A program made the position numbers and the translations under genes. The notes under the pieces are model-generated. The model saw only the letters and a list, made by a program, of their open reading frames with translations. It made no database searches and was not told where the DNA came from. Positions 33,431 to 45,443 of a stretch of 64,000 bases of DNA are shown here, one piece after another. Every line of letters begins with the position of its first letter. The first letter of the stretch is position 1. Source of the stretch: Perca fluviatilis (lineage: Eukaryota; Chordata; Actinopteri; Perciformes; Percidae); NCBI RefSeq assembly GCF_010015445.1, contig NC_053116.1, positions 41,081,095-41,145,094 on the forward strand, in the 5' to 3' direction.

Positions 33431-34009
33431 CAAGGTTATTATAGTTTTGCATTTGTCATTAGTTTTTATTTTTATCTCGTTTTGACTTTTTGTTTTCAAA
33501 TACAGTTTAGTTTTATTAGTTTTAGTCTTTTTTTGTAATATGGGTTATTTGTTGGGGGCAAGATTCAAAAAGTTCTGAAAAAATTATTGTGTAATAATAA
33601 CTCAACAAAAACATCATACAATTTTAGAAATATGTATTTACAATGTATTCAACTATAACACCAGTACATAAAATGTACATATGATGATGAGCACAAATAC
33701 AGAATCTCACAAAAGTGAGTACACCCCTCACATTTTAGTAAATATTTCATTATATCTTTTAATGGGACAACACTGAAGAAATGACACTTTGCTCCAATGT
33801 AAAGTATTAAGTGTACAGCTTGTATAACAGTGTAAATGTGCTGTCCCCTCAAAATAACTCAACACACAGCCATTAATGTCTAAACCACTGGCAACTAAAG
33901 TCAGTCCACCCCTATGTTAGATTCACATAGAGGCAGGCAGATGTTTATTTTTAAAGGCCAGTTATTACATGGATCCAGGATACTATGCATCCTGATAAAG
34001 TTCCCTTGG

Positions 34010-34330
34010 CCCCCCCACATCATCACATACCCTTCACCATACCCCCACATCATCACATACCCTTCACCATACCCCCACATCATCACATACCCTTCACCAT
34101 ACCCCCACATCATCACATACCCTTCACCATACCCCCACATCATCACATACCCTTCACCATACCCCCACATCATCACATACCCTTCACCATACCCCATCAT
34201 CATCACATACCCTTCACCATACACCACATCATCACATACCCTTCACCATACCCCCATCATCATACCCCACATCATACATACCCTTCACCATACCCCCCCA
34301 TCATCATCACATACCCTTCACCAAACCTAG
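34010..34330. repeat. 30-bp minisatellite, left arm, about 10 units
   Basis: The unit acatcatcacatacccttca plus ccatacccc recurs every 30 bases, the first six near-perfect and the last few with deletions. The same unit is present once at 12608 and three times at 8610. The resulting ORFs are repeat artefacts. Confidence 0.95.
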
Positions 34331-34490
34331 AGATTGGCATGGTTTTATGTCAGTTAGCCTAATAGCTGGTTTGATTTGCATTGAGAGATGATTTTATGGA
34401 AAGTACCCCATGCCAATCTCTAGGTATGGTGAAGGGTATGTGATGATGTGGGGGGGTATGGTGAAGGGTATGTGATGATGTGGGGGGGTA

Positions 34491-37400
34491 CACTGTAAAC
34501 CCAGATTTTGATTCAACTCAAAAGATTGAGTTCATATTACTTAAATGTTTCTAATTTATTGACATTACTTGTTAATTCTGATTAAGCTGAACTTTTTCAT
34601 GTCCTTCCTTATTGTAATTGTGTTTTTAAGTTTAATCAGTAGTTTCTACTCAAACAAACTGAGTTTGTATTACTTGAACATGTGTCATTTCTTTACATTA
34701 ATTATGAATTCTGAGTAAACTGTACTTTTAATGGCCTACCATATTGTAATTATGTGTTTGAGTTCAAACAACTCAATATCATCAAGTTTTGCCTAGCAAT
34801 GCATTGACGTCACCCATGCAACCACCAAAAATCTAGTTTATACCAGTTTTGACAGAGTGGCATTGATGACGGAACAGAGACGGAACAGAACAAAGACAAA
34901 GCTGTATTGAAATTTTCGACAAGTGACGTTCTAGCAAGCAAGTTGTTTGACCCACGTTTGAAGCCTTCGGTGAATGAACCGAGTTCAGCCACAAAACGGT
35001 AAGTTGGAACCTGGCACTAGTTGCGTGCCGTTGCAGTCCAGACTGCTAGCTGAAGTAACTTAGCTTGCAGTATATCATGAAAGTGAGGACACACCTCACA
35101 TTTCTACAAATATTTTATTATATATTTTCATGAGGACAACACTATAGAAATGAAACTTTGATATACAGATATATATATCTGATAGATATATAGACTAGTT
35201 TGAGTTACATCAAAGTTTCATTTGTATAGTACTGTAGTTATTAAAAAAAAAGAAAAAAACAAACAAAACAAACTTACCTAGTTATTTACAAGCTAGCAAG
35301 GTAGCTAACCAGCTAACTCTGCCCCACCCTCTCTAAGCTAACGTATGTGTTCACTGGTAACGTTAGCTAGTGCTAGTAACGGAAATTGTATGTCGCTCCC
35401 AGACAGCTAATCCAAGTTAAAAATCATAATTCATAATGCATAAAAAGATCACATCATGGTGTCAACTCATATGAACATGAACATATTTAGTTTTTACATG
35501 TTTCAGGTGTGTCTGGATTTCAGCTGGGTGGTTGGTAGGAGTCTGAGACAGGAGTTCTACGAGGCCCTTGGCCATCACAGTCCCAGGCTCATGGAAATCT
35601 TCAAGGAAAAGACGGGCCTCACAGGACAGGTCTTGGCTAACCTGATGCGACAAAAAAAAGGTTGGTTGATTTTCAACTCTATATTTACGTCTTAGATCAG
35701 ATAGTCTGATACTTAATTGAGCTTGAAAGAACACACGTGGTGTAAATAAATGTCTGGTAATGTGAGATATCCTGTTGGTAGACGCTTTCTTCTCTTTAAC
35801 TTTGAGTAGCCTATGTGTAGCCTAGTTGAATTGACTAAACTAACTCCTCAGAGTAATTACTTGCCACCCATTACATTAGTTTGCCAGGTTTTGCTAATTG
35901 ATCTGTAAATGAGGTATGCAAATAACTACTTGTATGCATAATGTCAAGAACACTGTGTGTGAGTTAACAGGTGGGGTGCAGTACGTAAATGGCTCTGCTG
36001 TGTATTATTGATTATGTGTGTGCACATAGTGTTCAGGGTAACATATGGACTCTATTTTAAGGGTGTGATGTCCTCTCTGCTCCCTCAGTGCACCAGGCTT
36101 TGGATGTGACAGAAGTGAGATGCGTTGTCCTCAGGGGGCTTCCTGTCATTCTGGGCGATGATCCATCCACCTACTTCAAGGCCTGCTTTGTAAGCAACTT
36201 AGATTTTTCTCTTCCTCCCCTCCCTTGCTCCCCCTGTTCTCTACCTCCCCTCCTCTCTCCCTACCATACATATTATTTTAAGGTGTGCATGTGTTAATAG
36301 TTTCTTTTTATTGTTATTGTTGTTAAAAAAAAAAAGAATTCTCTGGAGGAGGCATACTCCAAAATTGTGACCTGTGTTCACCCCAGATCATTTGTGGATG
36401 CTTCTTGCACCTGTCCTGAGTGATTTTCTGTAGCGGTCGCTGCACTGGGCAGTGGGTGGACACTGGATAGGGCAGACATGTGGGCTGTGTACCTATAGAG
36501 GGTGTTTGTAGCACTATGTTGTCATGTTGATGTGATTATGCCCTGTTCCTTTTTTCAGGACGTTGATGATGAGGAAGGTTCGTACAATGATGTGCCAGTG
36601 GGGATGCCCCCGTCGAACAGGAAAACAACCACTCACACCGCAGTCCCTTCACCACAATGCATCCTCAGTGGGAATCATCTTGGATGGAAACATTGTGATG
36701 GATGTTGAGAGCCTGCCCCAGGCCATGTACTGTCTTCGGACTTACCTATGCACTGCATCTCAACTACCCAAAGTACATGAAGAACACTTTTGATTTTTTT
36801 CAACAGGTACTTCTGAAGGTGGAGGGGAGAGTATGGGCTCTCCATACAGGTATCTGCTCTGTTATTTTTTTCACCCTCCCGTTCTTTCTTCTTTCATTCT
36901 CACACACTTTTTTGTTTTTCCATGGAAAACATTTGGTATTTGTAAATGTTAAGATGTTCAGCAGGGCTGTGTTCTTGCCAGTTTTTCAACCAAATTTGAA
37001 GAGGCGCAGTACAATATTGTAATGATTGGAGGTAAAGAGGAAGAGATTTTTTTTCTTTTCATGCCATCACTGAGGAAACTACATACTAGAAGCCTATTAG
37101 GCCATGGCTTTGTTCAATAAAAAAAAATTGGATCAGTGTAATGTTGCAGTTGTATGTATGTATTTTACATGACTATTGATTGAAAGACATATTTTCAGTT
37201 TCATGAACTAAAAAAGTTAATTTGGGTCAGTTAGAATATACAATTTAGTTGAATTGGTAATGGAGTAATGCTTACTTAACAAGCTGAGTTAAATAAATGG
37301 GTAGGGAATGATTGTTTAAACTAAGTATCTTCAGTTACTGTAACTCGGTTATTAGTACATTCAACTTAAATGTTCTATTCCATTCCATTATGGGCTCAAA

Positions 37401-37516
37401 AACATTGAACGTAGTCCACTTCACTTATTCAACTAATGCTTCATTACTTTAAAATTTTAAGGCAACGAGTTACCTTGATTTTTTAAAGTAGATTCTACTT
37501 ATCTGGGTTTACAGTG
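34491..37516. mobile_element. 3.0 kb DNA element with CACTG ends and TA duplication (EnSpm/CACTA-like)
   Basis: Ends are CACTGTAAACCCAGAT and its exact inverted copy (16 bp). TA flanks both sides (34489-34490 and 37517-37518). The target is a minisatellite unit (gggggtatggtgaaggg) of the right arm. CACTG termini with a 2-bp duplication fit the EnSpm/CACTA group. The family is inferred from the ends only, because no transposase was recognised. Inside are exon-like pieces of an accessory-type gene (35506-36830). Confidence 0.8.
35506..36830 (+). pseudogene. exon remnants of a fish transposon-associated protein
   Basis: Three exon-like pieces with GT-AG borders: about 35509-35660 (SLRQEFYEALGHHSPRLMEI, KTGLTGQVLANLM), about 36089-36190 (ALDVTEVRCVVLRGLPVILG, DDPSTYFKACF) and about 36559-36830 (DVDDEEGSYNDVPVGM, ILDGNIVMD, then in another frame FGLTYALHLNYPKYMKNTFD). 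I recognise this arrangement from a very numerous family of uncharacterised fish proteins, some annotated as SAM-domain-like, but I know no function for it. A frame change at about 36735 indicates decay. Confidence 0.55.
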
Positions 37517-37875
37517 TATGGTGAAGGGTATGTGATGATGTGGGGGTATGGTGAAGGGTATGTGATGATGTGGGGGGTATGGTGAAGGGTATGTGATGAT
37601 GTGGAGGTATGGTGAAGGGTATGTGATGATGGGGGGTATGGTGAAGGGTAATGTGATGATGTGGGGGTATGGTGAAGGGTATGTGATGATGGGGGTACGG
37701 TGAAGGGTATGTGATGATGGGGGGTATGGTGAAGGGTATGTGATGATGTGGGGGTATGGTGAAGGGTATGTGATGATGGGGGTATGGTGAAGGGTATGTG
37801 ATGATGGGGGGTATGGTGAAGGGTATGTGATGATGTGGGGGTATGGTGAAGGGTATGTAATGATGTGGGGGGGCC
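37517..37875. repeat. 30-bp minisatellite, right arm, about 12 units
   Basis: Inverted counterpart of 34010-34330 (tatggtgaagggtatgtgat plus gatgtggggg), with two further units left of the insertion at 34425-34488. Unit length varies between 28 and 31 by changes in the G-run. Confidence 0.95.
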
Positions 37876-38163
37876 AAGGGAACTTTATCAGGATGCATAG
37901 TATCCTGGATCCATGAAATAACTGGCCTTTAAAAATAAACATCTGCCTGCCTCTATGGGAATCTAACATAGGGGTGTAGTGACTTTAGTTGCCAGCGGTT
38001 TAGACATTAATGGCTGTGTGTTGAGTTATTTTGAGGTGACAGCACATTTACACTGTTATACAAGCTGGACACAGTGTAATTACTTCAGTGTTGTCCCATT
38101 AAAAGATATAATGAAATATTTACTAAAATGTGAGGGGTGTACTCACTTTTGTGAGATATTGTA

Positions 38164-38426
38164 ACTTTAACTGCTGATATTCTACAAAACCCATTCATAT
38201 AATGCATTTTTATAACAATCTGAATTTGTTACTCCAAGAAAAGAACATTTCTTAAAATGTTGATCTATTCTTTTAAATCAAAATGATCCGGCAACATTTT
38301 GGGAAACGAGAGACGGAAACTAAGTTCCTCACATTTAAGTTCTTCACTCTAAAAATCCATCATGAAACTCAGTGTGAGAGCTCTCCCTCACCGTGTGAAT
38401 CCCACTGACATCAAGCACTACTTGTC
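38164..38426. other. non-coding, no feature recognised
   Basis: Unique-looking AT-rich sequence between the Tc1-like element and the first of a series of CA/TG arrays. Confidence 0.6.
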
Positions 38427-38453
38427 TACAAGTGTGTGTGTGTGTGTCTGTGT

Positions 38454-38485
<32 letters not shown>

Positions 38486-38608
38486 AACTGAGCCCTCTCA
38501 GCAACACATTGGGAGTGAATGAAGAGTGAGAAGTGTGTATCTGAGTGTGCGTTTCTTTCCCCCTGAACTCAATGAACACAAACTAATCTGACCTGAATGT
38601 CTCTTTCT

Positions 38609-38651
<43 letters not shown>

Positions 38652-38652
38652 A

Positions 38653-38689
<37 letters not shown>

Positions 38690-38854
38690 ACACACACACA
38701 AAACCAGGAGCACAATGTTGGTTTTGTTCTGTGGGAAAACTGATGAAGGAAGGAGTGAAGAGGAGGAGGAGGAGGAGGGGGGCATACTGTTGCCACGACA
38801 ACATGCACGGGGTCCCCAATGGATGAAGAGCTAGGTTGACTCTCATTGAGGACG

Positions 38855-38893
<39 letters not shown>

Positions 38894-38962
38894 GTGGGAC
38901 CACCTTGAACTGCAGACAGGAAACACTGAAGCCTGTTTCTTTGTCAATTGGTGAAAAACTGG

Positions 38963-39040
<78 letters not shown>

Positions 39041-39535
39041 TTTCTCAGTGCGATCACGTTGAAAGCTTCTATTTTCTCCCCAGTTGATTTTCTGTACTCC
39101 GTTTTTTTGTCCGTCTCCTTTGGGTCTCTGAGAAAGATCAGCTGAGCTCCACACGCTGGTTTCTCTCCCTCCCTCCCCTAAACTGACAATTAGCCCCAAC
39201 AACAAACCCCCTGAATGGTGAGAGAGCTGTTAGTGATGTGACATAATGTTCCCGCGGCGGCCGTGCTGGAGGCCTGGACGCCAGGACGGACACAACGAGT
39301 CACAGGAAGTTAAACTATTCCAAAAAACCCACTCTGCTCCAGTTTCATATTCACACAGATTGGTGCCTTCAGACCTGCTGACAGCTGTCAGTCTGCTGAG
39401 ATCAGCTGCTGCTGCAGAGACATTATACACACACACACACGTCTCTCTGTGTGTGTGTGTGTGTCTATATGTGTGTCTCTGTGTGTGTGTGTGTGTGTCT
39501 CTGTGTGTGTGTGTGTGTGTGTCTCTGTGTGTGTG
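38427..39535. repeat. cluster of five CA/TG microsatellites
   Basis: TG at 38427-38485, CA at 38611-38701, CA at 38857-38892, CA at 38966-39037 and TG/TCTC at 39437-39535. The sequence between them is non-coding, with a GGA-rich tract near 38759-38780. Confidence 0.93.
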
Positions 39536-40005
39536 CTGCCCCCTGCTGTCTCTTCAGATTAATTGGATGACAAACAAAAGTCAACCCATGAGTTATGTTT
39601 ATGTTGAGTTGATATTAAAGATTAAGGAGCAGCACCCGAGACCTTAATGAGAGAGAACCCCTGACCCCCACTGACCAACCCCTGGCCCCCCCTGACCAAC
39701 CCTAACCCAGGATCCCCAAGATCTACACTGTGGTGATGATTACATCATCATTCAGATCAGAACAGATCCAGATCCAGATCCAGATGAGTTAGAAACAGTT
39801 TCATGTTGGTTTCTGGTTCAGACGGTTTGGACTCGACGTGTTTTCTCCCAAATATCATTGATGATAATATTATAAACATTATTATTTAGTTCATTTATCT
39901 GTTTATTCAACTGGGTCATTGTCTGTATTTTGAAAAAAAAAAGTCCAAAGATTTTTAGGAAACATTTTTTTCAAATATTTTGAAAATAAAATCAAAATAT
40001 ATATA

Positions 40006-40059
<54 letters not shown>

Positions 40060-40454
40060 GTCCAAATATTTTGAGGAAAAAAGTCCAAATATTTAGAAAT
40101 CTTGAAAACTAGTTGATGTATCTTCTGTAAATGAAGCTCCGTCTGATTTGAAACTATAAAGAAGAGGAAATCTTTGTGTTGTTTCTTCATAATATTTAAT
40201 TAATATCATAAACAAGCATCTGTTAGAACACAATAAATCAATAAATTAATAACCCACGATGTACAAACAGGTTCAGACTGACAGGCCGTCGTCTCCGTCG
40301 TCTTCTGCACGCACAAACCCACAAACCCAACCGGTCGGACGCACAAACCGGACCAGAACCGTGAAGATCACTACTGCAGAGAAGCTCTCCTACCGCGCCG
40401 GTACCGCCTCTGGTCTGGATACCAGGACCGATTCACGGCGTTGTTAGAAAAGCA
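39536..40454. other. non-coding; contains a 50-bp AT array
   Basis: No gene recognised. An (AT)n array occupies 40004-40055, flanked by related A-rich motifs (aaaaaagtccaaa at about 39945 and tccaaatattttgaggaaa at 40060). The ORFs here are short and unsupported. Confidence 0.7.
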
Positions 40455-40715
40455 TCAAAAATTACTGAAAAATAAATTAGTTTTGTTGAAAAATGCTAAA
40501 AAGAATTTGGAAAATAAAATAAAGAAATACAAATATGTCAAAAAAACAAAGTAAAAAACGTCAGAAAAATGCGACAAAAAAGTAAAAAATATGTTGAAAA
40601 AATCAGAAAAATGCAGGGGGGAAAAAGTTAAAAAATATGTTAAAAAAAGAAGCACAAATGTGTAAATAAAAGTCAGAAAAATGCGACAAAAAAAAAAGGC
40701 AACATTTTTGAAAAA
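40455..40715. repeat. A-rich dispersed repeat (gtcagaaaaatgcgac units)
   Basis: Irregular repeats of gtcagaaaaatgcgacaaaa and aaaaaatatgttgaaaaa. The style matches, in reverse orientation, the T-rich part of the dispersed repeat at 43465-43708 and 60085-60455. Confidence 0.55.
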
Positions 40716-40910
40716 AGACAGGATCTAAAAAGAGAGACCAACTATCCTGGTGTGGATGTTGCCGACTGTTCTGGAGGATTTCAACGGTTCAGGATGACGG
40801 TGAAAACCCCGAACAGTTTCCGTTTGTGCGTGCAGGACCACAAGACGTTGTTGTTTAGCATTCACCATAAAAAACCAGGTCCAACTGCCCGTCCCGATGA
40901 CCCTCTTCCA

Positions 40911-41090
40911 GCGTGGTCACCTGTGAGCCCAGCGTGGTCACCTGTGAGCCCAGCGAGGTCACCTATAAGCCCAGCGTGGTCACCTGTGAGCCCAGCGAGG
41001 TCACCTGTAAGCCCAGCGTGGTCACCTGTAAGCCCAGCGTGGTCACCTGTGAGCCCAGCGTGGTCACCTGTGAGCCCAGCGTCGTGGCCT
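40911..41090. repeat. 21-bp minisatellite, about 8 units
   Basis: The unit gcgtggtcacctgtgagccca occurs eight times with g/a variants. Because 21 is a multiple of three it keeps all frames open, which produces the 208-codon frame 40752-41378. That frame has no other sign of being coding. Confidence 0.93.
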
Positions 41091-41490
41091 CCAAACATTG
41101 GTTTTCTGGCTCTGTTTTTGGTAAACGTTTGGTGCCGTATGCTTGCACTACTTTCCCGGAGGTTAATACTCAGGTTGACACGCTGGATCCAGGACATTTT
41201 ATTGGTCAATTTGCACCAAAATAACCGTTTACTTCATCAGTTCCCACAGATGTACAATCCCTGCTCTCAGCATGCAAACAGAAGACACAGAGCCAATCGC
41301 TGTGCTCCAAATATCACAAAAAAACAAGTCGAGAAAACTGTCTGTGTGACGGCATCAATAACTGATAATAATCAGTGACGTCATCAATAACTGATAAAAT
41401 AATCAGTGTGCTGCTGATCAACAGACCCAGACATTTAGACAGACACTGTTCACTGATCAGAGCCTGAAATCTGGAAGAGCTGCAGAACAG

Positions 41491-42060
41491 AGTAAAGTAA
41501 CTAGTAACTAAAGTAACTAGTAACTAAAGCTGGAACAGATGAATGTAGCGGAGTAACTAAAGTAACTAGTAACTAAAGCTGTAACAGATGAATGTAGCGG
41601 AGTAACTAAAGTAACTAGTAACTAAAGCTGTAACAGATGAATGTAGCGGAGTAACTAAAGTAACTAGTAACTAAAGCTGGAACAGATGAATGTAGTCGAG
41701 TAACTAAAGTAACTAGTAACTAAAGCTGTAACAGATGAATGTAGCGGAGTAACTAAAGTAACTAGTAACTAAAGCTGTAACAGATGAATGTAGTCGAGTA
41801 ACTAAAGTAACTAGTAACTAAAGCTGGGACAGATGAATGTAGCGGAGTAACTAAAGTAACTAGTAACTAAAGCTGGAACAGATGAATGTAGCGGAGTAAC
41901 TAAAGTAACTAGTAACTAAAGCTGTAACAGATGAATGTAGCGGAGTAACTAAAGTAACTAGTAACTAAAGCTGGGACAGATGAATGTAGCGGAGTAACTA
42001 AAGTAACTAGTAACTAAAGTAACTAGTAACTAAAGCTGGAACAGATGAATGTAGCGGAGT
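41491..42060. repeat. 49-bp minisatellite, about 11 units
   Basis: The unit is agtaactaaagtaactagta, actaaagctgtaacagatga, atgtagcgg. It is an internal expansion of a common fish DNA repeat that continues right of the array (ggagtaaaaagtccaatatt ... gatgtacttagttacattcc). The second copy of that repeat at 43222 has no array. Confidence 0.95.
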
Positions 42061-42285
42061 AAAAAGTCCAATATTTCTCTCTGAAATGTAGTGGAGTAGA
42101 AGTAGAAAGTGGCACGAAGAGAAAAGACTCAAGTAAAGTAAAAGTACCTCAACATCTGGTACTCAAGGACAGTACTGGAGTAGATGTACTTAGTTACATT
42201 CCAGCGCTGTGTGAGTGTGAGAGGAGAGAGTTGTGCGTGTTGTGTTGTTGTGTGTGTCTGGTGTTAACAGCTCCTTCAGATAACT
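42060..42285. repeat. dispersed DNA repeat, duplicated at 43222-43460
   Basis: 42060-42285 and 43222-43460 match through ggagtaaaaagtccaatatt, gtacctcaacatctggtact, ttacattcca and onward into ttaacagctccttcagataa. The match includes flanking sequence, so this is a local duplication about 1.17 kb apart and not two separate insertions. Confidence 0.82.
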
Positions 42286-42370
42286 GGCTCTGAGTAGATA
42301 TGAAGGAAGAAGCAGCTTCCCACTGTCGGGCTACAGAGGGCAGCGGTAGCATCGCTGCTGGCTACTAATA

Positions 42371-42452
42371 CTACTAAAACTACTAAAACTACTAAATACT
42401 ACTAAATACTACTAAATATTACTAAATACTACTAAATATTACTAAATATTAA
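42371..42452. repeat. ACTAAA/ACTAAAT short tandem repeat
   Basis: Irregular tandem units actaaaact, actaaatact and actaaatatt over about 80 bp. Confidence 0.85.
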
Positions 42453-42567
42453 CTTTATTGGAAGGTTTAGTCAGTGATAACAGCTGCTTGGCTCTGCTGG
42501 GGACAATAGTCCACCAAGTGGTGAGTTGTTGGTAGTTTAAATTTGCATTTTATGGAGTTACTGAACT

Positions 42568-42725
42568 CTGTGTGTGTGTGTGTCTGTGTCTCTGCCTGTG
42601 TGCGTGTCTGTCTGTGTGTGTCTCTCTATGTGTGTGTGCGCATGTTTTTGTCTCTGTGTGTGTCTCTGTGTGTGTGTGTGTCTCTGCCTGTGTGTGTGTG
42701 TGTCTGTGTGTGTGCGTGTGTATAT
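42568..42725. repeat. TG/TCTG microsatellite
   Basis: TG repeat with TCTC and TGCG interruptions, same style as the array at 1-972. ORFs on both strands are artefacts. Confidence 0.93.
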
Positions 42726-43464
42726 ATAATCTTTAGTTGCAGCCTTAGCATCCTCCATAAACGGGCAGAGCGTTTCTACTGGAGCGTTCTTGGACCAATA
42801 TGAATATTGAATATATTTTTATATTTATATATTTACATATACAGTGGGGGAGTACTAGGGTCAGGCTGAAGCCAGACTGAGCCTGTTTTAAGCCCGACAG
42901 TGTGAAGCAGAACCAACCTTCTCTGACTGTCCGCCCACTCTTTAACAAAACCTCCGTACAGAACAACATACAGACAGGTGATGCTGTTCTGCGCTCTGAT
43001 TGGCTGCTGTCAGGACCAGGACGTGTCAGAACGTGATGTGAACCAATAGGAGAACAGGAGCAGACCAAGCTGTTGTAGTGTGGAAACAGCGTGAGGATGT
43101 TAGCGTAATGCTAACGTTCGTTTTGGGACGAAAACCATGTTATCTGGTTTTCACCAGCATCTCTCTTAAAATCTCCACGTTACAACAGGAGGATATTTTG
43201 GACAATCTGCAGAATAAACTTAATGTAGTGGAGTAAAAAGTCCAATATTTCTCTCTGAAATGTAGCGCAGTAGAAGTAGAAAGTGTCATGAAAAGAAAAG
43301 ACTCAAGTCAAGTACAAGTACCTCAACATCTGGTACTCAAGGACAGTACTGGAGTAGATGTACTTAGTTACATTCCAGTATGTGTGTGTGATTGGAGAGA
43401 GTTGTGCTTGTTGTGCTGTTGTTGTGTGTGTCTGGTGTTAACAGCTCCTTCAGATAACTACTAA

Positions 43465-43708
43465 AAACTACTTTTTGTCACTTTTTTCAAAGTTCTTTTA
43501 TCAGTGTTTCTTTACATGCTATAAAATTGACTAAAACCCCCAAATTCCATGATAGTAGTGACCTGATCATGTATTGAACTTGTGAAGAGCGTTGTAGGGA
43601 ACCATCCACGTTATTTTGTTTTAACATTTGGTTGAAAGAAAACCCAAATGTTCTGATGTAGAACCTTTTATAAACTGGGTCAGATGAGACCCGAGGACAC
43701 CAGGACGG
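43465..43708. repeat. dispersed fish repeat ending in gggtcagatgagacccgagg
   Basis: Runs from tttttgtcacttttttcaaa to gacccgaggacaccaggacg. It recurs, more diverged, at about 60185-60440 (gggtcagattagacccaagg). No coding potential. Confidence 0.75.
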
Positions 43709-43716
43709 GTAATAAA

Positions 43717-44305
43717 CAGGGCTTAATTGGAGCCGGAACATGTTCCGGCACCTCCGTCGTTGGATCGGGTACCTCCCGTGTCACCAGGAAAAATTAATCG
43801 CCTAAATGAAAAAATTAAACTACTGTTAGTGTTCAATGTTGTTATCTGTCCTGTTAGTCTTTAATCCCCATTGAAGTTCCACAAAACCTACAGCCTGTCA
43901 CAGCCTCGTTTCACTCTGGGGAAAAATGTCAAAAAGACGACAAAGTTTGCTGAACTTGTTCTAATCCGCCGGCCAGTCGGATCCCAAACAAGCAACAACT
44001 GATTCTGCCGATCAAGAATGTGGAGACCACGGTGAGTTTTTTGGTTAATTTAATAGTCCGATGGATAACTGCTGCTTGTTAAAACCTTTTTACATTTCAC
44101 ACCGATGCAGTGCGTGTTCTGAAATAAAAATAAGCATTGCCCTGATGTACACACAGCGTTGTTTAGGTGTTTGTAGTCAGAGAAGCTACGTAGGCGGTGT
44201 CATTTTTAGTTTTTGTTTCGTTACCTCCAACCCCCGTTTTGAGTCGCCAGATCCACCCCCCCCCCTCTACGCTCTGGGACCTCCCACTTTACAAATGAAG
44301 CACTG
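43717..44305. mobile_element. 589-bp hAT-type MITE, 8-bp TSD GTAATAAA
   Basis: Left end cagggcttaattggagc and inverted right end cagtgcttcatttgtaaag. GTAATAAA is duplicated exactly at 43709-43716 and 44306-44313. CAG-type ends with an 8-bp duplication fit hAT. It has inserted in the end of the repeat at 43465-43708. No transposase ORF. Confidence 0.9.
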
Positions 44306-44465
44306 GTAATAAATGAACGATAGAGTAGAGGAGGTGTAGAATCATTCAGAGCTCAGATGTTGTTAGAAAGGACGAAAGCTTTGAGAGGTGAAGAATATCT
44401 TTGGTGGAGATTATTAAATTAGTTTTGATTGTGTTTTATTGGAACTCTGAGTTTAATGCTCCAAA

Positions 44466-44740
44466 CTGTGTGTATGTGTGTGTGTGTGTGAGAGAGTGTG
44501 TGTGTGTGTCTGTGTGTGTGTGTGTCTGTGTGAGTGTGTGTGTCTGTCCGTCTGTCTGTGTGTGCCTGTGTGCACACGCATGTGTGTGAGTCTAAGTCTG
44601 TGTGTGTGATCCTGTGTGCTCTCATGTGGGATTTGTGCAAGATTGTGTGTTTGTGCAAGATATTGTGTGACTGTCTGTGTGTGTGTGTGTGTCTGTGTGT
44701 GTGTGCGAGCATGTGAGTGTTTGTCTGTGTGTGATTTCTT
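44466..44740. repeat. degenerate TG-rich array
   Basis: TG repeats with many interruptions (gagag, ccgtctg, cacacgcatg, gcaagattgtg). Low complexity only. Confidence 0.85.
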
Positions 44741-45443
44741 GTGATTTTATGTCTTTCATTCTTTCATGTAGATTTAAACTTTGGAGTTTCAAATATAACA
44801 AACTGGATGAAAACGTTGAAATCAAAATGGATTTTAAAATAAACATTTAATATCCGGGAGTTTAGTTACACGGCTGCATTTCATCCGACATGATGTGTGT
44901 GTGTGAACGTTTTGATCACGTGACACCCCAGCGTCCAATCAGCAGCTGCGTCAGAGCAGAAAACACTCAACTCATAAAAAAAACAAAAAAAACAATAAAA
45001 AATAATAATATAAAACAAATTAGAAATAAAAAGCTTATTACAGAGATATGAACAGGGGTTTTAAAGTACCACTTCCTTACATCTGGACAGACCAGGTTAT
45101 ATGTCACAATTAACAAGATTATTAACATTATTCTCATTATTAATATCTTACAAAAACAAAAAGTCAACAGTGCAATAAAAGGGTTTGTTTTAATCCCCAA
45201 AATCTCACGAGCGGAGGCGCGAGAGACTGAAAGGGGCTTGCGGCAAAGGGGAGACAAAGAAGGGAACATCCAAAAATAAGAAAAGGAAAGGAAAAGGAAG
45301 GAAGGAAAGAGAGAATATAGAGAAGGACAAGCAGTTTACAACAGACAGAGAGGAAGAGGGGCTTCTCAGGATTATAGAAATGTGAAATAATGGATGGATG
45401 AATGGATGGAAGGATGGAAGGATGGATGGGCCATGTGGAGGTA
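44741..45443. other. non-coding; purine-rich tract at 45270-45430
   Basis: No gene seen. A GGAAA/GGAAGG tract and GGATGGAT-type tetramers occupy about 45270-45430. On the minus strand this gives pyrimidine-rich ORFs that are not coding. Confidence 0.65.

Larger units (their letters stand above)
33698..38163. mobile_element. foldback Tc1-like element with minisatellite arms, split by a CACTG element
   Basis: The left arm (33698-34340) is a Tc1-like TIR (tacagaatctcacaaaag), a spacer (aggcaggcagatgttta) and a 30-bp minisatellite. A loop of about 70 bp follows. The right arm (34405-38163) mirrors all of it in reverse, ending ttttgtgagatattgta. Without the insertion at 34491-37516 the element would be about 1.44 kb. 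No Tc1 transposase is present, so it is non-autonomous. Partial copies lie at 8313, 9905 and 12500. Confidence 0.88.

Noticed and set aside
34010..34330. Possible CRISPR-like array (regular 30-bp spacing)
   Set aside because: There are no unique spacers. Units are directly contiguous, the genome is eukaryotic, and the sequence belongs to a Tc1-like element.
33901..34362. Gly-Tyr-Gly-Glu and His-Ile-Pro-Phe repeat proteins around the 30-bp minisatellite
   Set aside because: The unit length is a multiple of three, so all frames stay open. They lie in a transposon arm and occur equally on both strands.
40752..41378. 208-codon frame with PAWSPVS heptads, considered as a collagen-like or mucin-like gene
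   Set aside because: The repeats come from a 21-bp minisatellite open in several frames on both strands. No signal peptide, splice signals or recognised domain outside the repeat.
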